From positions 4,191-26,112 of the forward strand of contig VHZZ01013688.1 in NCBI GenBank assembly GCA_009801015.1: 21,922 nucleotides of DNA. The letters run 5' to 3'. The DNA is from Silene noctiflora. Taxonomy: Eukaryota; Streptophyta; Magnoliopsida; Caryophyllales; Caryophyllaceae. Made by a program: the position numbers and the translations under genes. Below, one piece after another: positions 10,030 to 18,839 of the stretch (position 1 is its first letter; the number at the start of each line of letters is the position of its first letter). Under the pieces are notes generated by a model. That model was not told the origin of the DNA, made no database searches, and was given only the letters and a program-made list of their open reading frames with translations.

Positions 10030-10255
10030 AAATGTCTTTAGAGACTGTTATCAGTCGCCAATTTGGCGACTACTTTCAGCCGCCATATTGTCCAGGTGGC
10101 GACTAATATAGCCATCGCCAACTTTGGCGACTGAATTCAGTCACCCATATCGAAATAGGCGGCTAGCGCCTGCGACTGGGATAGGGCGACTACTTTCAGT
10201 CGCTATTTTAGTTTTAGCGACTGTCTTCAGTCGACTAAAACAGCCGCCCAAGACT
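10030..10255. repeat. Right subterminal GGCGACT repeats of the CACTA element
   Basis: There are about ten copies of GGCGACT/AGTCGCC-like motifs, many as head-to-head pairs such as GCGACTGAATTCAGTC and GCGACTGTCTTCAGTCG. These pairs could form small hairpins. The arrangement mirrors the left end. Confidence 0.75.
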
Positions 10256-10606
10256 GGTTTTCTTTTAGTGTTTTGTGTTGTGAACTTGCGGTGATCCATT
10301 GGGGGATGGTGAGCAGATTTTTAGCAAGTTTACTGGTTGATCTTGTACGGGATGGATGAGCGAACCATGAGTCAAGGTAGCTTCCGCTGTCACTTTATTT
10401 ATAGCTTATGTTTGTCAGAGATTGTATTTTAGTTTTGGCTTTTTGAGTTGAGATTCATTTGTAATAACTTAAACCGTCTTACTTTATGATAGTGTTTCTT
10501 TATAGTCTATTTGATGCGTACTACCTCGGACAACCGAGATGGTAGCACCTCCATTTGTTAAGGTAGGCCTTGGTAAAGCACTTTAATAGATGGGGGTGTT
10601 ACAAAG

Positions 10607-10618
10607 TTGTACCAGAGC
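10607..10618 (+). promoter_or_regulatory. Primer-binding site of X (degenerate tRNA-Met type)
   Basis: TTGTACCAGAGC follows the LTR end by 3 bp. It differs from TGGTATCAGAGC at two positions. The second copy at 18025 reads TGGTACCAGAGT, so the ancestral site was probably TGGTACCAGAGC. Confidence 0.7.
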
Positions 10619-11441
10619 GACGATTTTGGAACCTAAAACTAATGAACCAAAATGAATATAGGGTGTCTAAATAAAATGAACCCGAGCAAGAGTTAATTGG
10701 GGCTACCTCAAAGGTTTGGGAGACGTTCTAAAACTGCAATATTGCCCTCACAATCTGAACCGACCACTACGAGGTGTGTCATGGGGATCATTATGTGTTT
10801 GTTGTATGTGCATGATTAAAGATGGTATGTTGACTCGTTATGAATAACAGGGATGAGAATATATATGTTAGTTGAAAAAGTGTGGGGTGAAGTAAAATGT
10901 ATGATGCATGATTGTGTAGTTTATTTGTAGGCTTTCTAACATAGAAACATGTGTAACGCTGCCTTATAAGTTTGAGGGAATGTGTTGGGAGTCGGAATTG
11001 CATGATTCGGCAGTGTGAGATAGGGTACTCGACCGAGTAGGGGTACTCGATCGAGCATCCTTGCACTCGACAGAGTGGGGATGTCTATGATGTTGGCAGT
11101 AGCTAATGGTTGTCACCACTCGACCGAGTAGAGTATGAGCTCGACCGCTGGGGCGTACTTGACCGATTAGATTGGTTACTGGATGTAACTACTCGATCGA
11201 GCATGTAGGAGACTCGACCGAGTTGGTTTGACTCGACCGAGTACTTTAGGTACCCGACCGAGTAGGTTTTTGGTTGATCTTTTGATCAGCTAATAGAGTC
11301 TGAGACTCGGCCGAGTTGTTTATGCACTCGACCGAGTGGTCCGTAATCGACCGAGTACCTATTTGGCAGATATGATTTTATTTTGATCCGTAACTACTCG
11401 ACCGAGTGCTTACGTTCATTCTGGTTTTTGAAACTCAAAGA
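10619..11441 (+). other. Untranslated leader of X
   Basis: About 820 bp separates the primer-binding site from the gag ATG. It is near-identical in layout to 18037-18839. It holds no Gag-like frame and ends in a palindrome array (11026-11408). A long structured leader of this kind could hold packaging or translation signals, but this is not shown. Confidence 0.6.
11026..11408. repeat. Array of ACTCGACCGAGT palindromes in X leader
   Basis: About 14 copies of TACTCGAYCGAGTA occur, some degenerate, at irregular spacing of 15-60 bp. Examples start at 11026 (TACTCGACCGAGTA), near 11195 (TACTCGATCGAGCA) and at 11395 (TACTCGACCGAGTG). Spacers are not repeated, so this is not a simple satellite or a CRISPR. 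The array ends about 35 bp before the gag ATG. The same array is in the duplicate at 18445-18762. Confidence 0.8.
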
Positions 11442-11754
11442 ATGCCGCAAAAGAAATATGCCGCTTATATCCAGGCTTTTGAGATGAGCTTAGATGAGAT
11501 TGCTCGGATGATCGACCAACATAAGGCGCTCACTGAGGCCTTATAGAATGTAGGGATGGGGAAGGAAGTAGCCTTGGATGCCTCTAATCATATGAGCACC
11601 ACTATTTCCCGCTTCAACCTCAACACTTATGAGGGCACCATAGATGCCAAGTTGCTCGACAAGTGGTATAGGGAGATGGAGTGTGTGCTAGAGGTCGTTA
11701 ACTGACTGGAGGATATGAGGGTGAAGCAAGCTACGTTAGATGGAGGGTTAAGTC
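11442..11754 (+). pseudogene. gag N-terminal fragment of X, two stops, cut by element Y
   Basis: From ATG at 11442 the frame reads MPQKKYAAYIQAFEM, then reaches the motif STTISRFN...YEG, LLDKWYREME, LEVVN and EDMRVKQA. This corresponds to the region just before and at the start of the retrotransposon Gag domain of gypsy elements, which build the virus-like particle. There are in-frame stops after ALTEAL and after LEVVN. The second stop also occurs in the copy at 18840-19148, where Cys would be expected (TGA for TGC or TGT). The frame ends where Y begins. The reading is secure by motif order; function is lost. Confidence 0.78.
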
Positions 11755-12762
11755 GTCACACCTATCAAACAATATTTATAAATCCAACGAACAACTAGCA
11801 AGTGGTAAGTCGGAGTCGATCCATTGGACGGTGTGTTTTGGGTTCTAAGTCTATCTATCTCAACTTATGCAAGTGTCACAATAATTGGAAGTTTTGGTTT
11901 TAAGGTCTAAACTAATGAAAGCAAGTAAATAGCAAGAAAGGTAAACACAAGAAATGAAAGTAAAGATGCAAACAAATTTAATAACAAGCACTAGGGTGTC
12001 ATGGGTTCATAGAGGAAACATGGTATAATCATAGTAAAGAATCCGGTAAACGAGTGTAGTTATGTTGGGATCGAGTTGATTTATGTCTTACAATCCGTTG
12101 AGAAATTAGGTCTCGGATCCTATCTTATAGCTTTACAACACCTACAACGACTTCATTCTCCCTATTCAACTATATGCATTGTCTAACAATCCTTGAGTTG
12201 ATTTATATCTTACTAGTCTTGTTGAAAGGATAGAAAATCATGCCAGGTTGTCAATCAAGCATTTCATCAAACATAACATGTGCATAGGTGAAAACACAAC
12301 ATTCAACCATTCATATGAACTCATTAAGCAAAGATATAACCCATGGTTACTCCCCTAATCTCCTACTATTCGTAGCTAGAGGACTACTCACCACACATCA
12401 TGATTAGCATGTCGTAAATGTTGTCACCCAACTTAACAAGCATAAACATGATGAACAAGTAAAGGAAATAACAAATGACTAATGAAAGAAGATATGTACC
12501 ATCTTGGAAAGTAGATATGAACATAAATAAATGAGAATCCTTGAATAAAGATGGAGACTTATCACTTAGTCTTCAAATAAATACCCAAGAGATCCAAATG
12601 TAAACTATTGAAAATATATAACACAATTGTTGAAATGTTAATATGCTTTGTTGAAATATTAAAGACTAGTCTACTCCTAATCTAATAATCTAAGGGCTTA
12701 ACTTAATCTAAGGAGCTTTATCTAATCTAAGGAGCTTAATCTCCAAATTATTACAAATGAGG

Positions 12763-12770
12763 TATATATT
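12763..12770 (-). promoter_or_regulatory. Candidate TATA box of Y LTR
   Basis: The minus strand reads AATATATACC about 790 bp into the LTR. It is kept in the copy (GGTATATATA near 20166). This is weak evidence, from position and motif only. Confidence 0.35.
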
Positions 12771-12854
12771 GTAGCTACAAGATTAGGGTTGATTAGGAGG
12801 TTAAATGACGATTAGATCCCTTAAGGAAGTTCGAGGAAGTGGTAGAGCCAGTAG

Positions 12855-13066
12855 GACTCGTGGGAGTCGATGTGATGAATGAGGAAGCAGTCTGCTGGGG
12901 GACTCGCGCGAGTCAGGGAGGACTCGCACGAGTTGGCTAAGGACTCGCGCGAGTCAGGTAGGACTCGCACGAGTCTTCCCTTCAGGTTGTGCTCCTTAGC
13001 CTTGTTGCCCAAAACTCGTGCAAGTTGGGTAGGACTCGTGCGAGTTTAGCAGGACTCGCGCGAGTT
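12855..13066. repeat. Array of GACTCGCGCGAGTC palindromes in Y LTR
   Basis: Eight copies occur, at about 12855, 12901, 12921, 12942, 12962, 13012, 13033 and 13053, mostly 20 bp apart. The best are perfect 14-bp palindromes, GACTCGCGCGAGTC; others have CA or TG in the centre. The arms ACTCG/CGAGT equal those in the X array, but the centre differs (CG or CA instead of AT or AC). Confidence 0.82.
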
Positions 13067-15109
13067 GGTGCATAGTTGGCCTATTTGAGCTCGGATGGTA
13101 AAACAGACGTCATTTCCTCATCCGGACTCCTATTGGAGTGATGCAAAAGCCTAGACCACTTGATTTTTCGATGCAGTTCCATCTAGAATAGTCGCAGGGT
13201 GACAAATTATTCATTTGTCTCCGAGCTATTTCCTCTTGTAATGGCTCCTTTGTCGTCATTGTTGAACAATAACTCGAGGAGAGTTAGCATCCAAACCATC
13301 CCAAATGTTGCTTTATTGACTAAGGCCTTTAGTATTGGTCTCCTCTTTGATACTTGGTCATTATTTGAGATAAATTTAGCTCCAAAATACTCCAATTAAG
13401 CAAGGTTAGTGCTTTTGTCCTATCAAAGGCACCAAAACCTCATAGAATAGCAAATAGGAAGCTAAAGACAAGAAACGACCCTAATAATCACCTAAAAGCA
13501 TATGAAATGAGGCTAGTTAAGGGACTAAATGTGTGTGAATACGAGTCACATCAAATATTCCCAAACCGAACCTTTTCTCGTCCCGAGTAAAGAGGTGACT
13601 AAAACTATGACCTTTATTTAAACTAATCTAATAACATAGCTGATGTGAGATAATTAGCGAGTCTCACTCTGCCTCTTCAACTCATAACAAGACATCCATG
13701 AGGTATAATGCCTTCTCTTAAAGCAATGTGGGGCTTGTGAAAATGGCGATGCATCATTCATTAAGCACACAAACAAGTAATAAGATGCATATACAAAAGA
13801 ATAGCCACATTCCTCATCTAAGTGGCGGAAATCAACTAAATGAGAAGCAATATAAGGGTACACACTCCATCATAGATACTAGTTCTCCAAGCCACTAAGT
13901 CTAAGAGGATACAAAAAAGTCACCTCCAAGTGGTGTTAAAATAGGCTACTTTTGTCCACAATCGCTAAATGCTTTCGTCAAGGCCGATCAGATGAGATGA
14001 AAGGATGATCCCTATGAAGTTAGTGGAGAATAACATGTCAAGTCTCGGATTCTCTACAAGTCTAAAGGCCAAGAATCGTCCCAAGCTCAATAAGGTGACA
14101 TAATAAAAAGTTTTTGGGAATGAAATGCTCAATTCTTAAGACAAAAGTGGATTTGACTAGCATTCAAAACTTGAACTCATTTCAACTTTCACATTTCAAA
14201 ACTTTAGATGGGGTTTGTCCCTCGCTTGCTAATGTCCTTTGCTTTCACCAATCGCTTATTAGGCAACCGGTTAACCTCTAGGCAATAGCTTTTTCGGGGT
14301 GATAGTCACTTTGTCTTTGGGTGGTTGAACTCACAACCATATGGGGGCCCAATTCAATGGATCCCTCTCCAAAGCACGTCAAAGTGTTACTCCTCAATCA
14401 AATACAATTCACTTTGTGACATTTCACATTACAATACATTTGAGGTTCACTTTGACAATTGAAATTGATCCACAACAAAAACTTTGAAATGAGCATTACA
14501 TACTTATTCATGAAAGTATTTTTGAGTTTCTAAACAAACAAGTCACTCAAGGTCCCCTAGATAAATTAATCGAATCCATATCACATCAGAGGGTTGGATA
14601 AGGTGACTCACATGCAAACCCTTGACTAGGCCTTAGCTCATGGGACAAAAGATACTAGCATGACACAACCTAGGATGTCTTGTATGTATTCTAGCAAACA
14701 AAATCTTAAAGAGAAAAAGTATCTACAAGGGCTTTATATACACTTGTCAAGCTTCCCAATTAGGCATTTTCACAAAATTTTCCTAAATGCAAACTATATG
14801 CCATGATGCAATTAAATATGAACAAGTCTAATGCATATGCAACTAATAAGATACATGGCAAGTACACTAAATGCAACTCCTAAGAACACATAGGCACACA
14901 ACCGCAACAACAAAATGAACAACATCCTCCTTGACATGTAAGCCCATTCTCCTCATATGAATAATGAAAAGAAATGGAAGGGAAATAGAGATTAGAACGA
15001 TCATACCAAGCGGTCTTCATATTCTCTTGCCAATGTCTTAAATGTAATGTCGTACCTATGTGAGAAGAGAACAAAAACACACAAGTATATACAATTCTAC
15101 ACAACTAAA

Positions 15110-15425
15110 GGAAAGAACATGTTTTTGGTTTTTATAAATTTTCAAATTTTTATGGTTTTTATTTTATTAAATTAAGGAACATATTTTTTATTTTTTCAAA
15201 ATTTTTCTAATTTTTATAAGTTTTTGAATGTAAATTACCATCCCCACACTTATTTTGGACATTGTCCTCAATGTACAAGGTAGGAGTAGGAAATGAAAAG
15301 AAAAGAACATGTTTTTTGTAATTTGAAATATGGTTTTATTGAGAAATTAAGAACTTGTTTTTGGATTTTTAAAAATTTGAAAAGTAAAGAACGTATTTTT
15401 GGGTTTTTAAATATTTGAAAATGAA
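15110..15425 (-). repeat. Degenerate T-rich repeats with AGAACATGTTTTTGG core
   Basis: About five copies of a core like AGAACATGTTTTTGG, each followed by TTTTTAAAATTTGAAAA-like sequence, occur near 15114, 15175, 15303, 15350 and 15388. The first two are split from the last three by the ACATTGTCCTCAATG block. Spacing is irregular, about 40-130 bp. Confidence 0.55.
15240..15280 (-). promoter_or_regulatory. Conserved Athila/Tat 3'-end block (GAGGACAATG...GTGTGGGG)
   Basis: The minus strand has CATTGAGGACAATG followed by AAAATAAGTGTGGGGA. This is the familiar block near the 3' end of many plant Athila/Tat elements (usually GAGGACAATG then AGTTTGGGGG). It sets the orientation and family of Y. A polypurine role is possible for the GTGTGGGGA part. 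Confidence 0.65.
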
Positions 15426-15554
15426 ATACAAATGCAAAATTCAATGGATGATATGAATGAATGCATTCTCTATATAAATGCAACTATATGTCATACATGT
15501 ACAAGTGATGTAACTAATCTAAGATAAAGTGATGCATGCTTTCTATTGTTCGGA

Positions 15555-15950
15555 GAGCCAATTTGAATTGACTCGGGTTGCTTATGATCAAAACTCCCCA
15601 AACCAAACCAAACCAAACACTATTGCTAGTACAAAAAGGAGGAGGTTCGACCATGAGTGACCATGCATGAATGCAAAATGTATGCAACTAACTACATGAG
15701 CTATATATACTATACTAAATGAGATGAGCTAATCCATATGAGCTAATTATACTATTATGATGGATGATAATCGATTTAGAAGATAGCTAATTTGAATTAG
15801 CTTCTAATACTTGTAATCAAACCTCCCCAAACTGAGTAAAACATTGTTTCCAATGCAAAAAAAAGAGGGTTTGGTTGCAAGTACTAGATGAGAATGATGG
15901 TGAGAAAAAAATCTTTAACTTCCCCAAACTGAATAAGGCACACCCTCACA
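15555..15950 (-). repeat. Tandemly repeated unit with TTTGGGGA tract, period about 230 bp
   Basis: CCAATTTGAATTGACTC...AAAACTCCCCAAACC (about 15559-15608) recurs as CTAATTTGAATTAGCTT...AAACCTCCCCAAACTG (about 15787-15836). A third, shorter TTCCCCAAACTGAAT lies at about 15920. On the element's sense strand each gives AGTTTGGGGA-like tracts, so a polypurine-like segment was duplicated. Confidence 0.55.
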
Positions 15951-16078
15951 ATTGAGGTTCATCCTTGACGGTCCAAGGGGGTGTTAACACAAAAACACTA
16001 AATGCATGCAAGAATTAAAGACATGAGATAGAGTATCTTACAAACGGTGGTTTAAGGGAGGACTCCACCAAACTCATT

Positions 16079-17360
16079 TTAAATTGCTATTTTATTGATA
16101 TAGTCCATGTTACTTAATGCTCTTAGCAACCTATCAAAAGCTTGAGCACAATATTCAAACAAGAAAATGTAGAACCATGACCATTTCATTACAAAGCACT
16201 CCCACTTCTTCATCCAACTATTCTTGTCAAAGGTTCTTCTACCCATGTTGGCACTACCTCTTGGGCCTTTATGATGACTTGACCCAAGTGGCTTGATATG
16301 TTTGCTAAGAGATAGGAGGAAGGGTATCTCTTGAGTCTCCTTTGTGGGGTACAACTCCTCATTGTCAAAACAATAGGATTGGTAAAGGATGAGAGATGGA
16401 GAGGTCAAATTTATCCCATCGAAGTCACTCATGACTTCATTTTCGTTGCTTTGTTCATGACCCTTCATAGAAGTCAATCCATCTCCAAAGAAGAGGGCTT
16501 CAATTTCTTTCAAACTATGGTCAAAGGTTCAAACATCATAGATTTCCTCTTGGCCTCTCAATTCTCCAAATATGGCAAGTTCAAATTCATCAACCTCTTC
16601 TTTCCAAGTTTTGCCTTCATCCCCACAAGTGTCAAGGGCACACACATATTCCACATGGGTTATAGAGGGAAAGTGTGTTTGGAGGTCTTCCTCATCATCA
16701 TCATAGGTATCCCAAATAGGAGGAGAAAGGTTAGTGGGTGAGGTAGTCACAAGTGTTGTTTCATAATGTCCTCCAAACTCTTCTTCACCCTCGCTATCTT
16801 CCTCAATTACACCTTCCTCCTAATTTTTCCATATGACATTTTGTGAGGGTAAGTGGCAATGGGCAAGAGATCGAGAACACTTCACTCTCTTCGGTGTCAT
16901 CATTATCCTCTTCAATGTGTTCTTTATAGAGTTCTTGTTCGACTTGTAATTGGGCTATTCGGGTTGCCAACTTTCTCCCATGCCCCATGGTATCATTGAG
17001 GACCAAATGCCTTACTTGTACATCTTCTTGCATTTGGCTATAGAATTGTCTTTGGTCTTGAAGCATTTGGTAAACCAACTTTTTCATGTCAAGCTTTGGG
17101 TTTTCTTCTTGTTGTAGGAAAATAGGAGATTGGTTGTATGGGTGATTGTAGAAATTTTGGTTTTGAAAGAATTGTTGTTGATTTTGGATGTGGGGGCTTT
17201 GGTATGGGAAGTTTGTGGGGTAATTTGGGTTTCCATTTTAGAATTTGTAGGGTAGTTGTGCGTTTTATTGCTCAACAAACCCTCTCCATTCATACAAGTC
17301 ATACCCATTTGCTCCACCTTCCCCATACTCATCTTGATCGAAGTCTTGTGTCATCATCAT
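16079..17360 (-). pseudogene. Broken single ORF of element Y: N/Q-rich, coiled-coil-like, acidic; Gag-derived?
   Basis: Read from the MMMTQDFDQDEYGEG start at 17360, the frame has stops after RGFVEQ and, nine codons on, after PYKF. It then passes through an Asn/Gln/Pro-rich stretch (FQNQNFYNHPYNQS) and a heptad-like helical part (KKLVYQMLQDQRQFYSQM, then IAQLQVEQELYKEHIEED). It shifts frame near 16820, enters an acidic part (EEDSEGEEEF, DTYDDDEED), has another stop near 16526, and ends with a hydrophobic-aromatic tail (KWSWFYIFLFEYC...DRLLRALS) at 16079. Total about 427 codons. The N/Q-rich then coiled-coil order resembles the C-terminal part of some Athila/Tat Gag proteins, but I see no zinc knuckle and no protease. 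I cannot name the tail. It is not functional as it stands. Confidence 0.5.
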
Positions 17361-17497
17361 TTCTAAAACAAGGAAACAACTAAAAATAAGAAAACTACAA
17401 GAAAGGGTAAATATGAACTTAAGGAACAAATTCCTCAAGGTTAAAGCACAATTAAAATAGATAAACAATAAAAACATAATCACAAAACACTGTCCCC
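17361..17497 (-). other. 5' leader of element Y, ending at lost primer-binding site
   Basis: The minus strand begins GGGGACAGTGTTTTGTG at 17497. In Athila/Tat-type elements this follows a primer-binding site of the TGGCGCCGTTGCC type. Here that part is absent and X-LTR sequence starts instead. About 135 bp of leader precedes the ORF start. Confidence 0.5.
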
Positions 17498-18021
17498 AAT
17501 GAGCGGGACTGAGGTGGCAAGGCTGCGGTCCACACTGGCGGTGTCGGTGTCGGTGCCGATGGGTAACCTGGCAGGTCTGCCTGAGTTCAAACGATTACAT
17601 TGAGGAATGAGTTGGCTAATGGCGAATGATTGTATTATTGTAAATGTTTCATTGCTTTAATTGTTGAATAGTTGGCTGACCCTTGTTTTATATTGTGAAC
17701 CCGCGGTGATCCATTGGGGGATGGTGAGCAGATTTTTAGCAAGTTTACTGGTTGGCCTTGTATGGGATGGATGAGCGAACCACGAGTCTAGCTAGCTTCC
17801 GCTATCACTTTATTTATAGCTTATGTTTGTCAGAGATTGTATTTTGGTTTTGGCTTTTGGATTTGATGAGATTCATTTGTAATAACTTAAACCGTCTTAC
17901 TTTATGATAATGTTTCTTTATGGTCTATTTGATGCGTACTACCTCGGGCAACCGAGATGGTAGAACCTCCATTTTTTAAAGTAGGCCTTGGTAAGGCACT
18001 TTGGTAGATGAGGGTTTTACA
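17498..18021 (+). mobile_element. Truncated X-type LTR (3' part) in second unit
   Basis: It matches 8931-10603 without the CACTA element, from ATGAGCGGGACTGAGG to the LTR end GGTTTTACA. About 0.75 kb of the LTR 5' part, including U3 and its promoter, is missing. CCCTTGTTTTATATTGTG near 17687 is the empty target of the CACTA insertion. Confidence 0.85.
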
Positions 18022-18024
18022 AAC

Positions 18025-18036
18025 TGGTACCAGAGT
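18025..18036 (+). promoter_or_regulatory. Primer-binding site, second X copy
   Basis: TGGTACCAGAGT lies 3 bp after the LTR end. It is closer to the tRNA-Met type TGGTATCAGAGC than the first copy is. Confidence 0.75.
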
Positions 18037-18839
18037 GGCGATTTTGGAACCTAAAACTAATGAACCAAAATGAATATAGGGTGTCTAAATAAAATGAACC
18101 CGGGTAGGAGTTATTTTGCGCTACCTCAAAGGTTTGAGAGACGTTCTAAAACTGCAACATTGCCCTCACAATCTCGAACCGGTCAATACGAGGTGTGTCA
18201 TGGGGATCGTTACGTGTTTGTTGTATGTGCATGATTAAAGATTCTATGTTGACTTCTTGTGAATAGCAGGGATGAGAATATATATGTTAGTTGAGAAAGT
18301 GTGGGGTGAAGTAAAATGGATAATGCATGATTGTGTAGTTTATTTGTTGGCTTTATAACTTAGAAACATATATAAGGATGCCTTATATGTTTGAGGGAAT
18401 GTGTTGGGAGTCGAAATTGCATGATTCGGTTGAGTGAGGCTGGGTACTCGACCGAGTATCGTGGCACTTGACCGAGTGGGGATGTCTATGATGTTGGAAG
18501 TAGCTCGTGGTTGTCACCACTCGACCGAGCAGAGTATGAGCTCGACCGAGTGGGGCATACATGACCGATTAGATTCGCTACTGGATGTAACAACTCGACC
18601 GAGCATGTAGGGGACTCGACCGAGTACTTTAGGTACACGACCGAGTAGGTTGTTGGTTGATCTTTTGATAAGCTACTAGATTATGAGACTCGGCCGAGTA
18701 GTTTATGCACTCAACCGAGTGGTCCGTAATTGACCGAGTACCTCTGTATACTCGACCGAGTACCTCTTTTGCGGATATGATTTTATTTTGAACTGTAGGC
18801 TATATGCTTACATTTATTCTGGTTTTTGGAGCTCAATGA
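18037..18839 (+). other. Untranslated leader of the second X copy
   Basis: It is collinear with 10619-11441. It includes GGAACCTAAAACTAATG, GGGTGTCTAAATAAAATG and the palindrome array, and has no coding potential of its own. Small indels separate the two copies, for example an extra TATACTCGACCGAGTACC near 18747. Confidence 0.65.
18445..18762. repeat. Array of ACTCGACCGAGT palindromes, second X copy
   Basis: About 13 copies correspond to the array at 11026-11408. Copy number and exact spacing differ between the two: the GGTTTGACTCGACCGAGT repeat of copy 1 is missing here, and one extra repeat stands near 18749. The array therefore gains and loses members. Confidence 0.8.

Larger units (their letters stand above)
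9122..10270. mobile_element. Non-autonomous CACTA (CMC/EnSpm) DNA transposon
   Basis: The 1149-bp insert begins CACTACAAGAATTC and ends TTTTCTTTTAGTG, which is CACTAAAAGAAAAC on the other strand, the hallmark CACTA tips. About 41 bp at each end form an imperfect inverted repeat, roughly 30 of 41 positions matching by eye. A 3-bp target copy TTT flanks it (9119-9121, 10271-10273), the length CACTA elements make. The related sequence near 17687 has an uninterrupted CCCTTGTTTTATATTGTGAACC, the matching empty site. Subterminal zones (about 9142-9300 and 10030-10250) carry many GGCGACT/AGTCGCC repeats, the usual transposase-binding architecture. The middle has no transposase; its best frame is 88 codons of AT-rich, non-specific sequence. 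It would need enzyme supplied in trans. Confidence 0.92.
7361..10603 (+). mobile_element. 5' LTR of element X (Tekay-like gypsy), with two nested insertions
   Basis: It starts TGTAATACC and ends GGTGTTACA, near-perfect inverted termini, and is followed by a primer-binding site. Subtracting the copia-type solo LTR (814 bp with target copy) and the CACTA element (1152 bp with target copy) leaves about 1277 bp. That is close to the 1308 bp of the related Z LTR at 20396-21703. Landmarks shared with Z include TGTAATACCTCGG at the start, GGGGATGTGCACATTAA, the GATCCATT...GGGGATGGTGAGCAG block and the TTTCTTTAT...GTCTATTTGAT block. U3 carries ACTCGATCGAGT palindromes. A partial second copy lies at 17498-18021. 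Confidence 0.82.
11755..13553 (-). mobile_element. 3' LTR of element Y
   Basis: On the minus strand it begins TGATGTGACTCG (13553) and ends near GGTGTGAC (11755-11757), about 1.8 kb. The left limit is fixed by where X gag stops in both copies (11754 and 19148). The antisense GTGGTAAGTCGGAGTCGATCC block (11796-11820 region) resembles the one in the solo LTR at 2254. A TATA motif lies at 12763. A palindrome array lies at 12855-13066. The second copy at 19149-20395 covers about the first 1.24 kb. Confidence 0.72.
13554..16078 (-). other. 3' noncoding region of element Y
   Basis: About 2.5 kb with no recognisable coding sequence on either strand. It holds TTTGGGG purine-rich tracts, two sets of tandem repeats (15110-15425, 15555-15950) and conserved 3'-end blocks near 15262 and 13590. 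Open frames such as 14880-15104 and 13654-13863 lack any motif. Autonomous relatives carry pol upstream of such sequence. Here pol is missing and only the tail remains. Confidence 0.55.
11755..17497 (-). mobile_element. Element Y: Athila/Tat-like, non-autonomous, 5' LTR missing
   Basis: In minus-strand order it has: a 5' leader starting GGGGACAGTGTTTTG (17497 downward), one broken ORF (17360-16079), about 2.5 kb of 3' noncoding sequence, a TTTACTCGGGACGAG block and a GGTTTGGGAATATT purine-rich tract, then the 3' LTR (13553 down to about 11755). The blocks CATTGAGGACAATG (near 15275-15262) and TCGGGACGAG...TTTGGG (near 13590-13560) are typical of the 3' end of plant Athila/Tat elements. No protease, reverse transcriptase or integrase is seen. 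It inserted into X gag. The right end stops at the expected primer-binding site and joins a second copy of X LTR, so the 5' LTR is absent. Confidence 0.72.

Noticed and set aside
9840-10106. 88-codon frame inside the CACTA element as a possible transposase piece
   Set aside because: It runs from AT-rich filler into subterminal repeats and shows no transposase motif; the hydrophobic stretch reflects T-rich DNA.
9122-10270. MITE or microRNA-type hairpin locus
   Set aside because: The CACTA tips, 3-bp TTT target copy and subterminal repeats explain the inverted structure; the arms are too diverged and too far apart for a simple hairpin precursor.
11026-11408. CRISPR-like array
   Set aside because: Repeats are only 12-14 bp, palindromic, degenerate and irregularly spaced, with no cas genes, in a plant retroelement leader.
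14880-15104. Cys-rich 74-codon minus-strand frame (GGCCSFCCCGC) as a small secreted or zinc protein
   Set aside because: It lies in the noncoding 3' region of Y, has no signal peptide or regular Cys spacing, and comes from a GTTGTTGCGGTTG-like simple stretch.
16331-16741. 136-codon plus-strand open frame
   Set aside because: It is antisense to the Y ORF remnant (16079-17360). The minus-strand reading has coherent composition and order; this one is its shadow.
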